From positions 124,001 to 188,000 of the forward strand of contig NZ_PIQG01000003.1 in the NCBI RefSeq assembly GCF_003987435.1: 64,000 nucleotides of DNA. Reading direction: 5' to 3'. The translations under genes and the position numbers were made by a program. Within the stretch, counting starts at the first letter, position 1. Each line of letters begins with the position of its first letter. The notes under the pieces are model-generated. The model ran no database searches. It was not told the origin of the DNA and saw nothing but the letters and a program-made list of their open reading frames with translations. This DNA is from Pseudidiomarina taiwanensis (lineage in GTDB: Bacteria; Pseudomonadota; Gammaproteobacteria; Enterobacterales; Alteromonadaceae). Of this stretch, positions 16,868 to 25,302 are shown in pieces.

Positions 16868-17380
16868 ATGCAGTTATTCCTAGTTTATTTGGGCGGCAGT
16901 GCACCCGGAGCCCATATTGAGCTACACGATGTTCGCTTTGTGGTCGGTGAGACGATTGCAGAGACTTACCCACAGTTACGGCAGCAATGGTTCGGCAGCC
17001 AAACAGGCTTGCATATGGATAGCTATCTCGCAATTCACCATATTGACGGTTATCGGGTCAGTTTAAGAAAAGAGCCAAGCAAAGGCGATAAACGGCTGTT
17101 CTTCGTCAATTATGGCGGCTATTTTATGGGGCGCATTCCTGAGTTTCATGACTTCACGTTATGTGTGGCAAAAGATGCCGCTGAGGCAAAACAAATTGGC
17201 CGAGCCCAGGTGGCTCAGCGTGGTTTAGCGGGCGCCGACGAACTCCATAAAGATGATTTGCTCGAAGTGGATGATTGTCTGGCCTTAGATTTACTCGACG
17301 GCTGGTATGTGCACTTAGAGCACGATGGTGGCCAGCAAGCGCTGCATCCAGATTGGGCAGGGTATCAACCCTTACCCTAG
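16868..17380 (+). CDS. DUF1543-type protein with two internal repeats
   Basis: A 170-aa soluble protein with an internal duplication. Residues 4-60 (YLGGSAPGAHIELHDVRFVV ... DGYRV) and 77-150 (NYGGYFMGRIPEFHDFTLCV ... DGWYV) follow the same pattern: a YGG opening, an ELHD/EFHD motif and a closing DGW/Y-V. This matches the DUF1543 layout. The biochemical role is unknown. An AAAGGAG site lies before the ATG. Its stop is two bases from the end of convergent dgt. Confidence 0.75.
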   Translation: MQLFLVYLGGSAPGAHIELHDVRFVVGETIAETYPQLRQQWFGSQTGLHMDSYLAIHHIDGYRVSLRKEPSKGDKRLFFVNYGGYFMGRIPEFHDFTLCVAKDAAEAKQIGRAQVAQRGLAGADELHKDDLLEVDDCLALDLLDGWYVHLEHDGGQQALHPDWAGYQPLP

Positions 17381-17382
17381 AG

Positions 17383-18669
17383 TTAACTTATGAACAGGTT
17401 GCGGTACATGCGCTCGGCGTAATCATCGGTCATGCCGGCGATGTAGTCACACAAAATGCGATCTGCCTCAACTTGACCGCCGTACTCCATCGCCGCCTGC
17501 CAACGGGCGCGCGTATTGTGCGGCAGTAACCGTTGTGGCTCGCTGTGAAACGCAGCAAATAAATCCAGCAACATATTCTGGCTGCGATAGCGCAATTGTT
17601 GGATGTTCGGTTGATTGATGACGTGTTCAAACACCACCGCTTTCAGACTATTAAGCAAAAATTGCTGCTGCGCAGGCAAGGTGGCGTTGTAGCGGATCAG
17701 CGGCTCTTCAGCTTCCGGTAAGACTTGCTCAAGCCGTACTGCGGTAACAAAAATATTCACCAAGGCGCCAATCGCGTTCTTACGTAAGTAATGCTCACTC
17801 GCAAACAGTTGATCGCCGAGCTGTTGCATCAATCCACCCAACTCAGGCTCGAGTTGTTCGATCACATTATCAAGGTGAGCATGCCACTGCATTTCGTTTA
17901 AAGTGCCCGTGACCACTGCATCCTCGAGGTCATGCACGCCATAAGCAATATCATCAGCAAGCTCCATCAAAGACGCATCAAGTGCTTTATGGCGTGACTT
18001 CTGCCATGGTGCCTGCTCGAGTAAATCAACCTGTTGAAATAACTTGCGATCGGCCTTACTGAGTGGGGCTAAAACCCAATCGAGCAGGTCAGCATCTGCG
18101 GCAAACAGTGCTTTGGGTGGCTTCCATTGCGATAAACTGCCGGGCTTATCTAAGTTGGTCGGTGCCTCGAGCGCTGGCATCAGGACTGGATATTTGAGCA
18201 GTCCAAGCAAGGTACGGCGGGTCAGATCCATACCGTGATCAGGGTGATAGGCCTCGAGTTTGCCGACGATACGAAAGGTTTGTCCATTGCCTTCAAAGCC
18301 GCCAGAGCCAAGCATTTTAAAGTGCAGCGCGGCTTCGCCACCATGCCCAAACGGCGGATGCCCAATATCATGGGCTAAACACAGGGTTTCCATCAGGTTT
18401 AAGTCGGGGAGCAGGGCGCTCAATTCACGATCACAGACTTGCTGCAGTTGGTTAATAAGTGATGAACCAATTTGCGCAGCTTCAAGGGAGTGAGTGAGGC
18501 GGGTGCGATAAAAGTCGTTTTCGCCCACATTCATAATTTGTGTCTTTGACTGCAATCGACGAAAGGCTGCTGAGTGAAGCACTCGGGCGCGGTCACGTTG
18601 CCACGGTGAACGTAAATCACCGGGGCGTTGCAGTGGACTGTCGGAGCGGCGCTGCTGCCAAACACTCAT
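17383..18669 (-). CDS. dgt: Deoxyguanosinetriphosphate triphosphohydrolase-like protein (type 2 dGTPase)
   Basis: A 428-aa HD-domain dNTP triphosphohydrolase. Metal ligands are visible at His60 (RTRLTHSLE) and His100-Asp101 (CLAHDIGHPPFGHGG), with a further Asp in ELADDIAYGVHDLED. The shorter length compared with E. coli Dgt (about 505 aa) fits the type 2 subgroup, which cleaves dNTPs to nucleoside and triphosphate. The start is set at MSVWQQRR (18669), since longer readings run into the yajQ gap. It follows yajQ by 16 bases. The usual role is nucleotide-pool control; phage defence is known for some members but nothing here supports it. Confidence 0.88.
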   Translation of the reverse strand: MSVWQQRRSDSPLQRPGDLRSPWQRDRARVLHSAAFRRLQSKTQIMNVGENDFYRTRLTHSLEAAQIGSSLINQLQQVCDRELSALLPDLNLMETLCLAHDIGHPPFGHGGEAALHFKMLGSGGFEGNGQTFRIVGKLEAYHPDHGMDLTRRTLLGLLKYPVLMPALEAPTNLDKPGSLSQWKPPKALFAADADLLDWVLAPLSKADRKLFQQVDLLEQAPWQKSRHKALDASLMELADDIAYGVHDLEDAVVTGTLNEMQWHAHLDNVIEQLEPELGGLMQQLGDQLFASEHYLRKNAIGALVNIFVTAVRLEQVLPEAEEPLIRYNATLPAQQQFLLNSLKAVVFEHVINQPNIQQLRYRSQNMLLDLFAAFHSEPQRLLPHNTRARWQAAMEYGGQVEADRILCDYIAGMTDDYAERMYRNLFIS

Positions 18670-18685
18670 GGTATCGGACCCCAGT

Positions 18686-19171
18686 TTAGTCGCGGAAGTT
18701 TTCAAATTGCAGTGGCTGTTCAATATCTGATTGCTTTAACAAAGCAATTGCGGCCTGCAAGTCATCGCGTTTTTTACCCGTTACGCGGACTTTATCGCCT
18801 TGAATGCTGGCCTGCACTTTCAATTTGTTATCTTTTAGTAACTTGATGATTTTTTTGCCCAGCGGCTGCTCAATTCCTTGTTTAAAGGTGAGTGCCAAAC
18901 TAAAGGTTTTGCCGCTGTGGGTGGGCTCTGCAGGGATATCAATACCAGCCAGACTGATGTTGCGCTTGGCACAGTGGTTATTAAAAATATCCTGAATTTG
19001 TTGGACTTGGAAGTCGGATTCCGAGGTTAATGTAACCGTTAACTCTTGCTGTTCAATTTCTGCGTGAACCCCGCGAAAATCAAAGCGATTAGAGAGTTCA
19101 CGGCGCGCATTATCGACCGCATTTTTAAGTTCAACTTGATCAATTTCTGAAACGATATCAAAGCTAGGCAT
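18686..19171 (-). CDS. yajQ: YajQ-family cyclic di-GMP/nucleotide-binding protein
   Basis: A 161-aa protein matching YajQ over its full length: MPSFDIVSE start, NRFDFRG, and KVRVTGKKRDDLQ near the C-terminus. YajQ proteins bind cyclic di-GMP in Xanthomonas and Pseudomonas and modulate transcription factors; they also bind tRNA/GTP in some reports. The gene is divergent from a diguanylate cyclase gene 70 bases away, and this neighbour strengthens a signalling role. It is co-directional with dgt. Confidence 0.9.
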   Translation of the reverse strand: MPSFDIVSEIDQVELKNAVDNARRELSNRFDFRGVHAEIEQQELTVTLTSESDFQVQQIQDIFNNHCAKRNISLAGIDIPAEPTHSGKTFSLALTFKQGIEQPLGKKIIKLLKDNKLKVQASIQGDKVRVTGKKRDDLQAAIALLKQSDIEQPLQFENFRD

Positions 19172-19240
19172 ATGATGATCCGCTTATTTTATCCTGCATA
19201 GAAGTGGTCTAAATTAGTTCTATCTTATCAAGCTATCCTC

Positions 19241-20929
19241 ATGAACACTATGGAAAATAATGCACTCGCCACCGAAGTGGCCCAGCTTCGCGCTATCGTC
19301 GACGGTAGCCACATGGGTTCATGGATGTGGAATGTGCAAACGGGTGAAGTCGTCTTCAATGAACGCTGGGCAGAAATGTTCGGCTACACCCTAGAAGAAC
19401 TCCAACCGGTCAGCTATGCAACTTGGCAAAAATTATGCTTACCCAAAGACCTCGCCATATCCGAGCAGGCGCTTGATGATTATTTCAACGGCAAAGCTAA
19501 CAAGTACAGTACCGAAGCGCGCGTTCAGCATAAAAACGGTGGCATTGTTTGGATTCGTGATACTGGGCTCATCGCAACCTATACCAGCGAGGGTAAGCCA
19601 GAGTGGATGTGCGGTGGTCACGTCGATATTACTGAGTTTAAAGAAAACCGTATGGCGCTTGCTGAGTCCCGCGAGCGCTTGCAAAAAATCGCCGACAATA
19701 TGCAAGGTACCCTTTACCAGTTTGTAAAAAGACCAGATGGTAATGTGGCTTTTCCGTATGCATCTTCTGGTATTAAACTCATTTATGGCGTAACTCCGGA
19801 ACAAGTAAAAAATGACGCGACGGTTGTATTTAAAGCCATCCACCCTGATGATCTTGCTCGAGTCGAGCAATCAATAGAACAGTCCTATCAGACACTCGAG
19901 CCGTGGGAGTGTGAGTATCGGGTGATTGTTGAGAATCAAGTTAAATGGGTTTACGGACATTCAACGCCAGAGCGTGAAGCTGATGGTACAGTGCTTTGGA
20001 ATGGTTTATTGATAGACCAAACCGAACGGAAACTGCTTGAGAAACGCCTGGCGCAAACGCAGAGTCAGCTAGAGGCGGCCCAGCGCGTTGCACACTTGGG
20101 CTATTGGCAAGCAGACGTCAATACGGGTGAGATGGAATGGTCGGAAACTCTGTTCTTAATTTTAGAGCAAGACCCACTGCGTTTTAAACCAACAGTGCAT
20201 GATTTTTTAGGTTTAGTCCACGCCAGTGATCGAGACAAAGTTCGGCGAGGTTTTGAGCCAGGCTATCCAGGGCATGAATTTGATTTTAGGGTTGTGCTTA
20301 GAAATCAAGAGATTCGTTGGCTGAGACAATGGGGGCTTATTCACCAGAGCAAAAGTGATCCTCATCTCATTCGCGGTACCTTACAGGACATTACCGAACG
20401 TAAAGAATTGGAGCTAATGTTACTTGAACAGTCAACCCGTGATTCGTTGACTGGACTCTATAATCGTCGTTATTTTATGGATTTTATTGAGAAGCGGTTT
20501 AGCTCCAATCGAGCAGCGGATCAGAATATATTTAGTATTATTAGCTTCGATTTTGACCACTTTAAGCGGGTGAATGATAATTATGGTCACCTCGTGGGTG
20601 ATGAAGTCCTTCGAGTCATTGGTCGGATAGTTTTCGATACCATCAGAGAAACCGAGATTGCTGCCCGTGTTGGTGGTGAGGAGTTCATGATTTATGTCCC
20701 CGGGGCATCTGCAACTGAGGCTGCCACGCTAGCTGAAAGATTACGACAAAAAGCCATGAAACACGAGTTTTTGGCGGATCAAACCAAGTTTACGGTAACG
20801 ATCACTTGCGGTGTCGCAGAGCGTCAAGTGACCGAGCGTAACTTCCAAGAACTGCTCGGCCGAGCTGACCGAGCACTGTATAAAGGCAAAGAGTCGGGCC
20901 GCAACAAAGTCGTGATTGCGGAACCCTAA
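19241..20929 (+). CDS. PAS-containing diguanylate cyclase
   Basis: A 562-aa cytoplasmic protein with no membrane segments. Three PAS domains (about residues 15-135, 145-265 and 275-390) each end in the DITE/DQTE linker. They are followed by a GGDEF domain (about 395-560) with the active-site motif GGEEF at 478-482 and the NRRYFMDF and FDFDHFKRVND segments. It should make cyclic di-GMP from GTP. The product-inhibition I-site position reads RETE rather than RxxD, so feedback may be weak. No strong ribosome binding site precedes the ATG at 19241; a second ATG is at 19250. Confidence 0.9.
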   Translation: MNTMENNALATEVAQLRAIVDGSHMGSWMWNVQTGEVVFNERWAEMFGYTLEELQPVSYATWQKLCLPKDLAISEQALDDYFNGKANKYSTEARVQHKNGGIVWIRDTGLIATYTSEGKPEWMCGGHVDITEFKENRMALAESRERLQKIADNMQGTLYQFVKRPDGNVAFPYASSGIKLIYGVTPEQVKNDATVVFKAIHPDDLARVEQSIEQSYQTLEPWECEYRVIVENQVKWVYGHSTPEREADGTVLWNGLLIDQTERKLLEKRLAQTQSQLEAAQRVAHLGYWQADVNTGEMEWSETLFLILEQDPLRFKPTVHDFLGLVHASDRDKVRRGFEPGYPGHEFDFRVVLRNQEIRWLRQWGLIHQSKSDPHLIRGTLQDITERKELELMLLEQSTRDSLTGLYNRRYFMDFIEKRFSSNRAADQNIFSIISFDFDHFKRVNDNYGHLVGDEVLRVIGRIVFDTIRETEIAARVGGEEFMIYVPGASATEAATLAERLRQKAMKHEFLADQTKFTVTITCGVAERQVTERNFQELLGRADRALYKGKESGRNKVVIAEP

Positions 20930-20930
20930 G

Positions 20931-21617
20931 TTAACTTCTGCGCCGTTTCAGCTTCTTCTCAACCTGCTGCAAAAGCGCCTGAATTTCACGCTTACGCTCT
21001 TGATCTGCAAGTGGTCGCGTGGGTCGTGCGGGGGCAGCTAAAGCACGCTGTAAGTGCTTCTTCGCAGCTTTATACTCGCCCTCTTCGTAAAGAAACTCAC
21101 CGTAAAAATAGTTCGGATCGATACCATTAGGGTTTACCGCTAAGGCTTTCTCGAGATGTTCACGAGCTAAATCATCATCGCCAAAACCAAAAGGCCAACC
21201 GGGAACTTTGTAATAAAGGGTACCCAGGCTGGTATGGGCCGAACCGTCCAAGGCATTTTCGTTAAGTTGCAACGCCTGTTCGAGTGAGGATTTTGATTGC
21301 TTGGCTAAATCGAGTGCGCCGAGCCCTCCCACAACGCCAGCTTCGGTGCTTAGCACGATACCTTGCCAGATGTAGGCTTCGGCCCGATCTTGATGTTGTG
21401 AGGTAAAGCTTTTTACGCGTGCTTCGAGCTCTTTAAACGCTTGCTCTTGTGCTTCGTCGCGCAGTTGATAGTTGGCCTGAGCCCAAGCTTGTTGGATCTC
21501 AAGTAATTCAGTTTCAAAACTTTGCGGTTCTGCTTTTGCTGCACCGAAATAGCCCAACAGGGCTGCAAGTGAGAACAACACTGATTTGCGAGGGGAGATT
21601 CTAAAGTTTCTCATCAT
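20931..21617 (-). CDS. Exported TPR protein (TatT-like)
   Basis: A 228-aa protein with an N-terminal signal (to about residue 29, ALLGYFGAAKA) and TPR-type helices. The segment GTLYYKVPGWPFGFGD, then LEKALAVNPNGIDPNYFYGEFL, resembles TatT-like periplasmic TPR proteins. The C-terminus is basic (KKLKRRRS). It is the last gene of a five-gene operon and its ATG overlaps the SDR stop by one base (TAATG). It is likely a periplasmic scaffold or chaperone for that pathway, which is inference. Confidence 0.7.
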   Translation of the reverse strand: MMRNFRISPRKSVLFSLAALLGYFGAAKAEPQSFETELLEIQQAWAQANYQLRDEAQEQAFKELEARVKSFTSQHQDRAEAYIWQGIVLSTEAGVVGGLGALDLAKQSKSSLEQALQLNENALDGSAHTSLGTLYYKVPGWPFGFGDDDLAREHLEKALAVNPNGIDPNYFYGEFLYEEGEYKAAKKHLQRALAAPARPTRPLADQERKREIQALLQQVEKKLKRRRS

Positions 21618-22426
21618 TAATGCTCCTGAGTAAGCTGGCGGACAACTGCCCGCGGTTTCTTCATTGCGCTATCGACTAAAGCAGGGAAAAGCGCATTGAG
21701 TTTGCTGAAGAATTTTTCGGGCCAGCCAATTGTTTGACGGCTTTGGCCTTGTTCGATCTGGTTAATAAAGGCTAATGCAACCTGTTCTGGATGGTCGACT
21801 TTATTGCCCAGTTGTTGGTTAAGTTGCGCCATGCGGCCGTTGTTCATTGGTGTCTCAATAGCACGCGGGGCGATATAAAAGAGCTGAGTACTCGTTGCTT
21901 CAAGCTCACGTTGGAGCGCTTCACTAAAACGCGCTAGGGCGGCTTTACTGGCACAATAACTTGCTTGCCCGGGGAAGCCGATTGCGCCAAAGCCTGAACC
22001 GACAAAACCGATAAAGCTCTGTGACTGTTGTTGTAGTTCAGGCAAGAGCGCATGGGTGATGGCCATCGGAACGATAGTATTAAGCTGCATAATGCGCGCA
22101 TGGGTGGCCCACTCTAAGCTGGTAAACTCCCCAACTTGGTTGTCCCCCGCGTTGTGGATCACCGCGGTAAGTGGAAGCCCGGCTGCTTTTTGAGCAGCGC
22201 TGTATGCAAGCAGCTGAGGAAGGGCATCTGCATCGAGCAAATCAAGGCATAGAGTGCGTTGGTGCAACTTTTCAGCTTGTTGCTCAAGTGCAACTTGGTT
22301 ACGTCCCACTAACGTCAATTTGGCGCCTTTGTCTGTGAGCAGCTGCGCGATAGCTTGTCCTAACCCGCCTTGCGCCCCGGTCAATAAGATATGGTGCGAC
22401 GACCAATCGTGAATAAATTTTGGCAT
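21617..22426 (-). CDS. Short-chain dehydrogenase/reductase
   Basis: A 269-aa classical SDR: the cofactor motif TGAQGGLG (residues 16-23), the NAG motif (HNAGDNQVG), a catalytic Ser in the FVGSGFG strand and YCASK as the Tyr-x3-Lys pair. VGRN after the second strand suggests NADP(H). A C-terminal basic segment follows. It reduces or oxidises a carbonyl or alcohol, here presumably on the product of the preceding ligase and oxidase. A strong AAGGAGG lies before the ATG, nine bases after the oxidase stop. Confidence 0.85.
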   Translation of the reverse strand: MPKFIHDWSSHHILLTGAQGGLGQAIAQLLTDKGAKLTLVGRNQVALEQQAEKLHQRTLCLDLLDADALPQLLAYSAAQKAAGLPLTAVIHNAGDNQVGEFTSLEWATHARIMQLNTIVPMAITHALLPELQQQSQSFIGFVGSGFGAIGFPGQASYCASKAALARFSEALQRELEATSTQLFYIAPRAIETPMNNGRMAQLNQQLGNKVDHPEQVALAFINQIEQGQSRQTIGWPEKFFSKLNALFPALVDSAMKKPRAVVRQLTQEH

Positions 22427-22435
22427 AGCCCCTCC

Positions 22436-23083
22436 TTATTCCGGTAGTGCTCGGAACATATCGCCATAGAGCTTGTAAACTACTTTACAGGTATGAATCA
22501 CGGCTTGCTGAGCGGTCTCGTCGCTAAGCTGATTCATCAGTTCTTCAAAAAAGGCAACATGCTCTTGATCGAGTGAACCGTGTGAAGTGAGATAGCTAAA
22601 GGCTTTTGGCGGTAAGCCAAGCGCACTTTTAATCTCTCCAGCAGCTTGTGTGGCCATAGCCACACTGGTGCCCTCAAGCACGTGCACCATGCCGAAGAAG
22701 CTGGCAGGGTGGACCCGATTGATCTGGTCATACACGTAGCTCACCATCAGTTCTGTGGTGAAATGGGGTTGGCTGTAGCGAATCGCTTCCGCATCGGCCC
22801 CACAGGCTTTTAAATCATTTAAAATCCATTCGTGGTGACCATATTCTTCATCGATATATTCAACGATCGCTTTACGCAGCCACTCGTCACGGTCGGTCAG
22901 TCGCGCCCCGGCAGCCATCAGCAGTGGCACGGTATGTTTAACGTGATGGTAAGCCTGTGTTAGAAACGCCGTGTAGCGGGTTAAACTGATTTTGCCCGCA
23001 AAGGTATCGGTGATCGCCGGGGCGCTCAGCAAGTACTGTTGTTCTGCTGCTGTTGCGTTACATAGTTGGTCAAAAAATGCCAT
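22436..23083 (-). CDS. Heme-oxygenase-like diiron oxidase (HDO; TenA/UndA-like fold)
   Basis: A 215-aa all-helical protein. Six candidate metal ligands follow the HDO pattern known from UndA, SznF, BesC and CADD: Glu80-x-x-His83, Glu137, and His168-x3-Asp172-x2-His175. Such enzymes use O2 on fatty acids, amino acids or amines. It is not TenA proper, which lacks this ligand set. I chose the ATG at 23083 because GGAG lies at the right distance; the ATG at 23095 lacks a site. Lying right after an acyl/aryl ligase gene and before an SDR gene, it probably oxidises a carboxylate-derived substrate (inference). Confidence 0.8.
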   Translation of the reverse strand: MAFFDQLCNATAAEQQYLLSAPAITDTFAGKISLTRYTAFLTQAYHHVKHTVPLLMAAGARLTDRDEWLRKAIVEYIDEEYGHHEWILNDLKACGADAEAIRYSQPHFTTELMVSYVYDQINRVHPASFFGMVHVLEGTSVAMATQAAGEIKSALGLPPKAFSYLTSHGSLDQEHVAFFEELMNQLSDETAQQAVIHTCKVVYKLYGDMFRALPE

Positions 23084-23084
23084 A

Positions 23085-24491
23085 TTAGTCTCCATAAAAT
23101 TGCGTGATTTCCCGGCTGTAAGTTCTTGTTATCTCGTGGCGTCTGAGCCTTTGGTTATAGGTGAGTAGGCCATTCTCTGTAGTGAACGGTTCATGGCTAC
23201 TAATCCAGCCTGCGAACTGAGCATAATCAGGCAGTTGCTGGTTCAATCGATGCAGCGCGTCGGTTACTGCTTGTGGGGTTGCCTGTGGGCTTGGGGTGAC
23301 AATGGCGAGTAATTGTGCTCTGCCGTCACCCACCGCAATAAATTGCTGCCAAGCAGGCTCCAAAGCGGCCAAAGCCTCGGGCCACTCGGGTGACACGTTG
23401 CGGCCAAAACTGGTGATGAGAAGATTTTTCGCGCGGCCATCGATATACAGAAAGCCATCGTCATCAAAGTGGCCCAAATCGCCTGTGCGTAACCAACCTT
23501 CATTGAATTCGGTCGTTGCACCGGAGATATAGCCGAGCATCTGCGCACCGCTGACTTGCACTTCACCCTCAACAATTCGCACTTGTTGGTGTGGCAAAGG
23601 TTTGCCAACACTGCCGCGGCGTTGTGTGGTTGGTGTATTAAGGGCAACCACTGAGCCACATTCTGAAAGTCCATAACCTTGATAAACCGGCACTTGCAGT
23701 TGCTCTGCGAGGTGAAGTAATTCTGGCGCAACATGCGCCCCCCCAACTGCGACAAAGCGCAACTCATGCTGAGTCACTTGCTGTTTTTGAATGCCTACCA
23801 GCAAGGCTTGCAATAAGGCGGGTGTGGTAATGATGCTGTGTGGCTTGGTCTGGGTAAGACATTGCCAGAATTGGCCTAAGTTAAGTTGGCTAGCGCCTTG
23901 CAAACCAATTTCTGCAGCACTTGGAATAGTGATATCAGCGCCCATCCATAGCGCTAACCAAACACCGGCAATATTCTCTAATAACACCGCCAGTGGCATG
24001 ATCACCAAATGCTGTTGCGATAGTTCAGCAGGCAAGCTCGCAGCGATACTCGCAACCACGGTCAACATGTGGTCAGCGCTCAAGCAAACCCCTTTCGGGC
24101 TACCACTACTGCCAGAGGTGTAGGTGATTTTAGCCGCCTGATGAGGTTTGGCAGGATAATGTGTGCGTTCGATTCTGTCGCAACTGTAGGCGATCGCGTC
24201 AACTTCCGCATCGGCGAGCACATCCTGCTGCTGACTTGCAGTAAAAAAGGGCGGCACCGGCACTAGGGTAATGCCGGCTTTCAGTGCCGCTAAATCGATA
24301 ACAAGCCAGTCGAGGTTATTCTCAAGCACTAAGCCAAGCCGCAAAATCTGCTGTTGTTGCAGGTGCTGGGTCAGCTCATCGACCCGCTCAAGCAAGGTTT
24401 GATAGCTGATGTAAGTGTGACTATCGCGCAGCTGGGCATGGCCTTGCTCAGCATGCTGTTGCAGACGTTTAAAAAACTCAGCCGGGCTCAT
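23085..24491 (-). CDS. AMP-dependent (ANL superfamily) acyl synthetase/ligase
   Basis: A 468-aa ligase, shorter than typical acyl-CoA synthetases. Visible motifs are the P-loop TYTSGSSGSPKG, A5 YQGYGLSECGS, A7 WLRTGDLGHFDDDG and A8 GRAKNLLITSFGRNVSPEW. It should activate a carboxylic acid as acyl-AMP. Oddity: in the C-terminal A10 region, where relatives have a catalytic Lys (TPTLKLKR-like), this protein reads TYNQRLRR, so Arg may replace Lys. Its ATG overlaps the hemolysin-family stop by four bases. It could feed the adjacent diiron oxidase. Confidence 0.85.
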   Translation of the reverse strand: MSPAEFFKRLQQHAEQGHAQLRDSHTYISYQTLLERVDELTQHLQQQQILRLGLVLENNLDWLVIDLAALKAGITLVPVPPFFTASQQQDVLADAEVDAIAYSCDRIERTHYPAKPHQAAKITYTSGSSGSPKGVCLSADHMLTVVASIAASLPAELSQQHLVIMPLAVLLENIAGVWLALWMGADITIPSAAEIGLQGASQLNLGQFWQCLTQTKPHSIITTPALLQALLVGIQKQQVTQHELRFVAVGGAHVAPELLHLAEQLQVPVYQGYGLSECGSVVALNTPTTQRRGSVGKPLPHQQVRIVEGEVQVSGAQMLGYISGATTEFNEGWLRTGDLGHFDDDGFLYIDGRAKNLLITSFGRNVSPEWPEALAALEPAWQQFIAVGDGRAQLLAIVTPSPQATPQAVTDALHRLNQQLPDYAQFAGWISSHEPFTTENGLLTYNQRLRRHEITRTYSREITQFYGD

Positions 24492-25138
24492 TGCTGTAGC
24501 GCCTGTAAAAATTGTTCGCCATCGCTAATTCGACCCGCCACAACTTGTGGTTTGGTGTCGTAATACGCTCCCCAACTGCTGCGCTTAGAAACGGGTAAAG
24601 CTGTTTGTTGTGCTTCGGTGAGAACCTTAGAAGGTAACTGCATCCGCTTTAAGTGACGCCGCAGCGGTGAGGTGGCAGTGAAAATTAAATAATCGCTGCT
24701 GGTCGCCGATGTCACCTGCAGTACTGCGGTGAAAAGGGCGGCAAGATAATGATGATTCAAGCAGGCCATCGAGCCCACTTCAATCACTTGAGCGCGTGCA
24801 ATCGAAGTGGCATACATCGCACTCAAGCGCTGCTCGGCAGGCTCGGTTAAATACATTTCTGAGAATAACTGTTGTAGTGTTTCACCCTGCTGCGCCGAGC
24901 TTTTTACCGCAGTAGTCAGGGCACAAGCAGCAATCAGCTGGTCTGCTTCATCGACAATATAAATCAGTTGTTCGGGTAAATTGCTTAAGCAGGCGCTGAA
25001 ACTTAGCCAATAGCGTTCGCAAATAAAATATTCAATTTCACTGCGGCGCGGGTGACTGTGGTCGGCACGGGCAACGGCAAGCTGAGGAAAACCAATCAAG
25101 GCAACCGGTTGAGCTGTGAAATCTTCTAATTGAGCCAT
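24488..25138 (-). CDS. Thermostable-hemolysin family protein (acyltransferase-like)
   Basis: A 216-aa protein matching the thermostable hemolysin (delta-VPH) family along its length: HPRRSEIEYFICERY near the start, LFSEMYLTEPAEQRLS, IEVGSMACLN, LIFTATSPLRRHLKRMQL and WGAYYDTKPQVVAGRI at the end. The name comes from an early Vibrio observation; the fold looks GNAT/autoinducer-synthase-like. A biosynthetic role with the linked ligase, oxidase and SDR is more likely than lysis. It is first in the operon. No signal peptide is present. Confidence 0.78.
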   Translation of the reverse strand: MAQLEDFTAQPVALIGFPQLAVARADHSHPRRSEIEYFICERYWLSFSACLSNLPEQLIYIVDEADQLIAACALTTAVKSSAQQGETLQQLFSEMYLTEPAEQRLSAMYATSIARAQVIEVGSMACLNHHYLAALFTAVLQVTSATSSDYLIFTATSPLRRHLKRMQLPSKVLTEAQQTALPVSKRSSWGAYYDTKPQVVAGRISDGEQFLQALQQ

Positions 25139-25302
25139 ATTTTTAGCCTACTTTACTGCTATCCTAGGCATACCTTAAAGGGCATTACTTAAGTGATAAT
25201 TAAGAAATCACTAAAATTTCTATTTCAGCCAATTGGCGCTGTTAAACCGGCTAATTTGTGTCAAGATAAGAGCCACTTTGATTGCTAGAAAAGTAAATCC
25301 CT
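25139..25302. promoter_or_regulatory. Divergent promoter region between the hemolysin-family operon and hom
   Basis: This is a 164-base gap. It holds a near-palindrome ATTACTTAAGTGAT (25184-25197) with the perfect core ACTTAAGT. This is a candidate operator for either operon, but no regulator can be named. No small reading frame with a ribosome binding site is seen. Confidence 0.35.

Noticed and set aside
17383-18669. Anti-phage defence dGTPase island
   Set aside because: The neighbours (yajQ, a DUF1543-type gene) are housekeeping, with no other defence genes; ordinary nucleotide metabolism is simpler.
22436-23083. TenA thiaminase or classical heme oxygenase
   Set aside because: The ligand set ExxH, E, HxxxDxxH fits the diiron oxidase subgroup, and no thiamin genes are adjacent.
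24488-25138. Virulence hemolysin
   Set aside because: No signal peptide, and the gene is locked into a biosynthetic-looking operon; the family name is historical.
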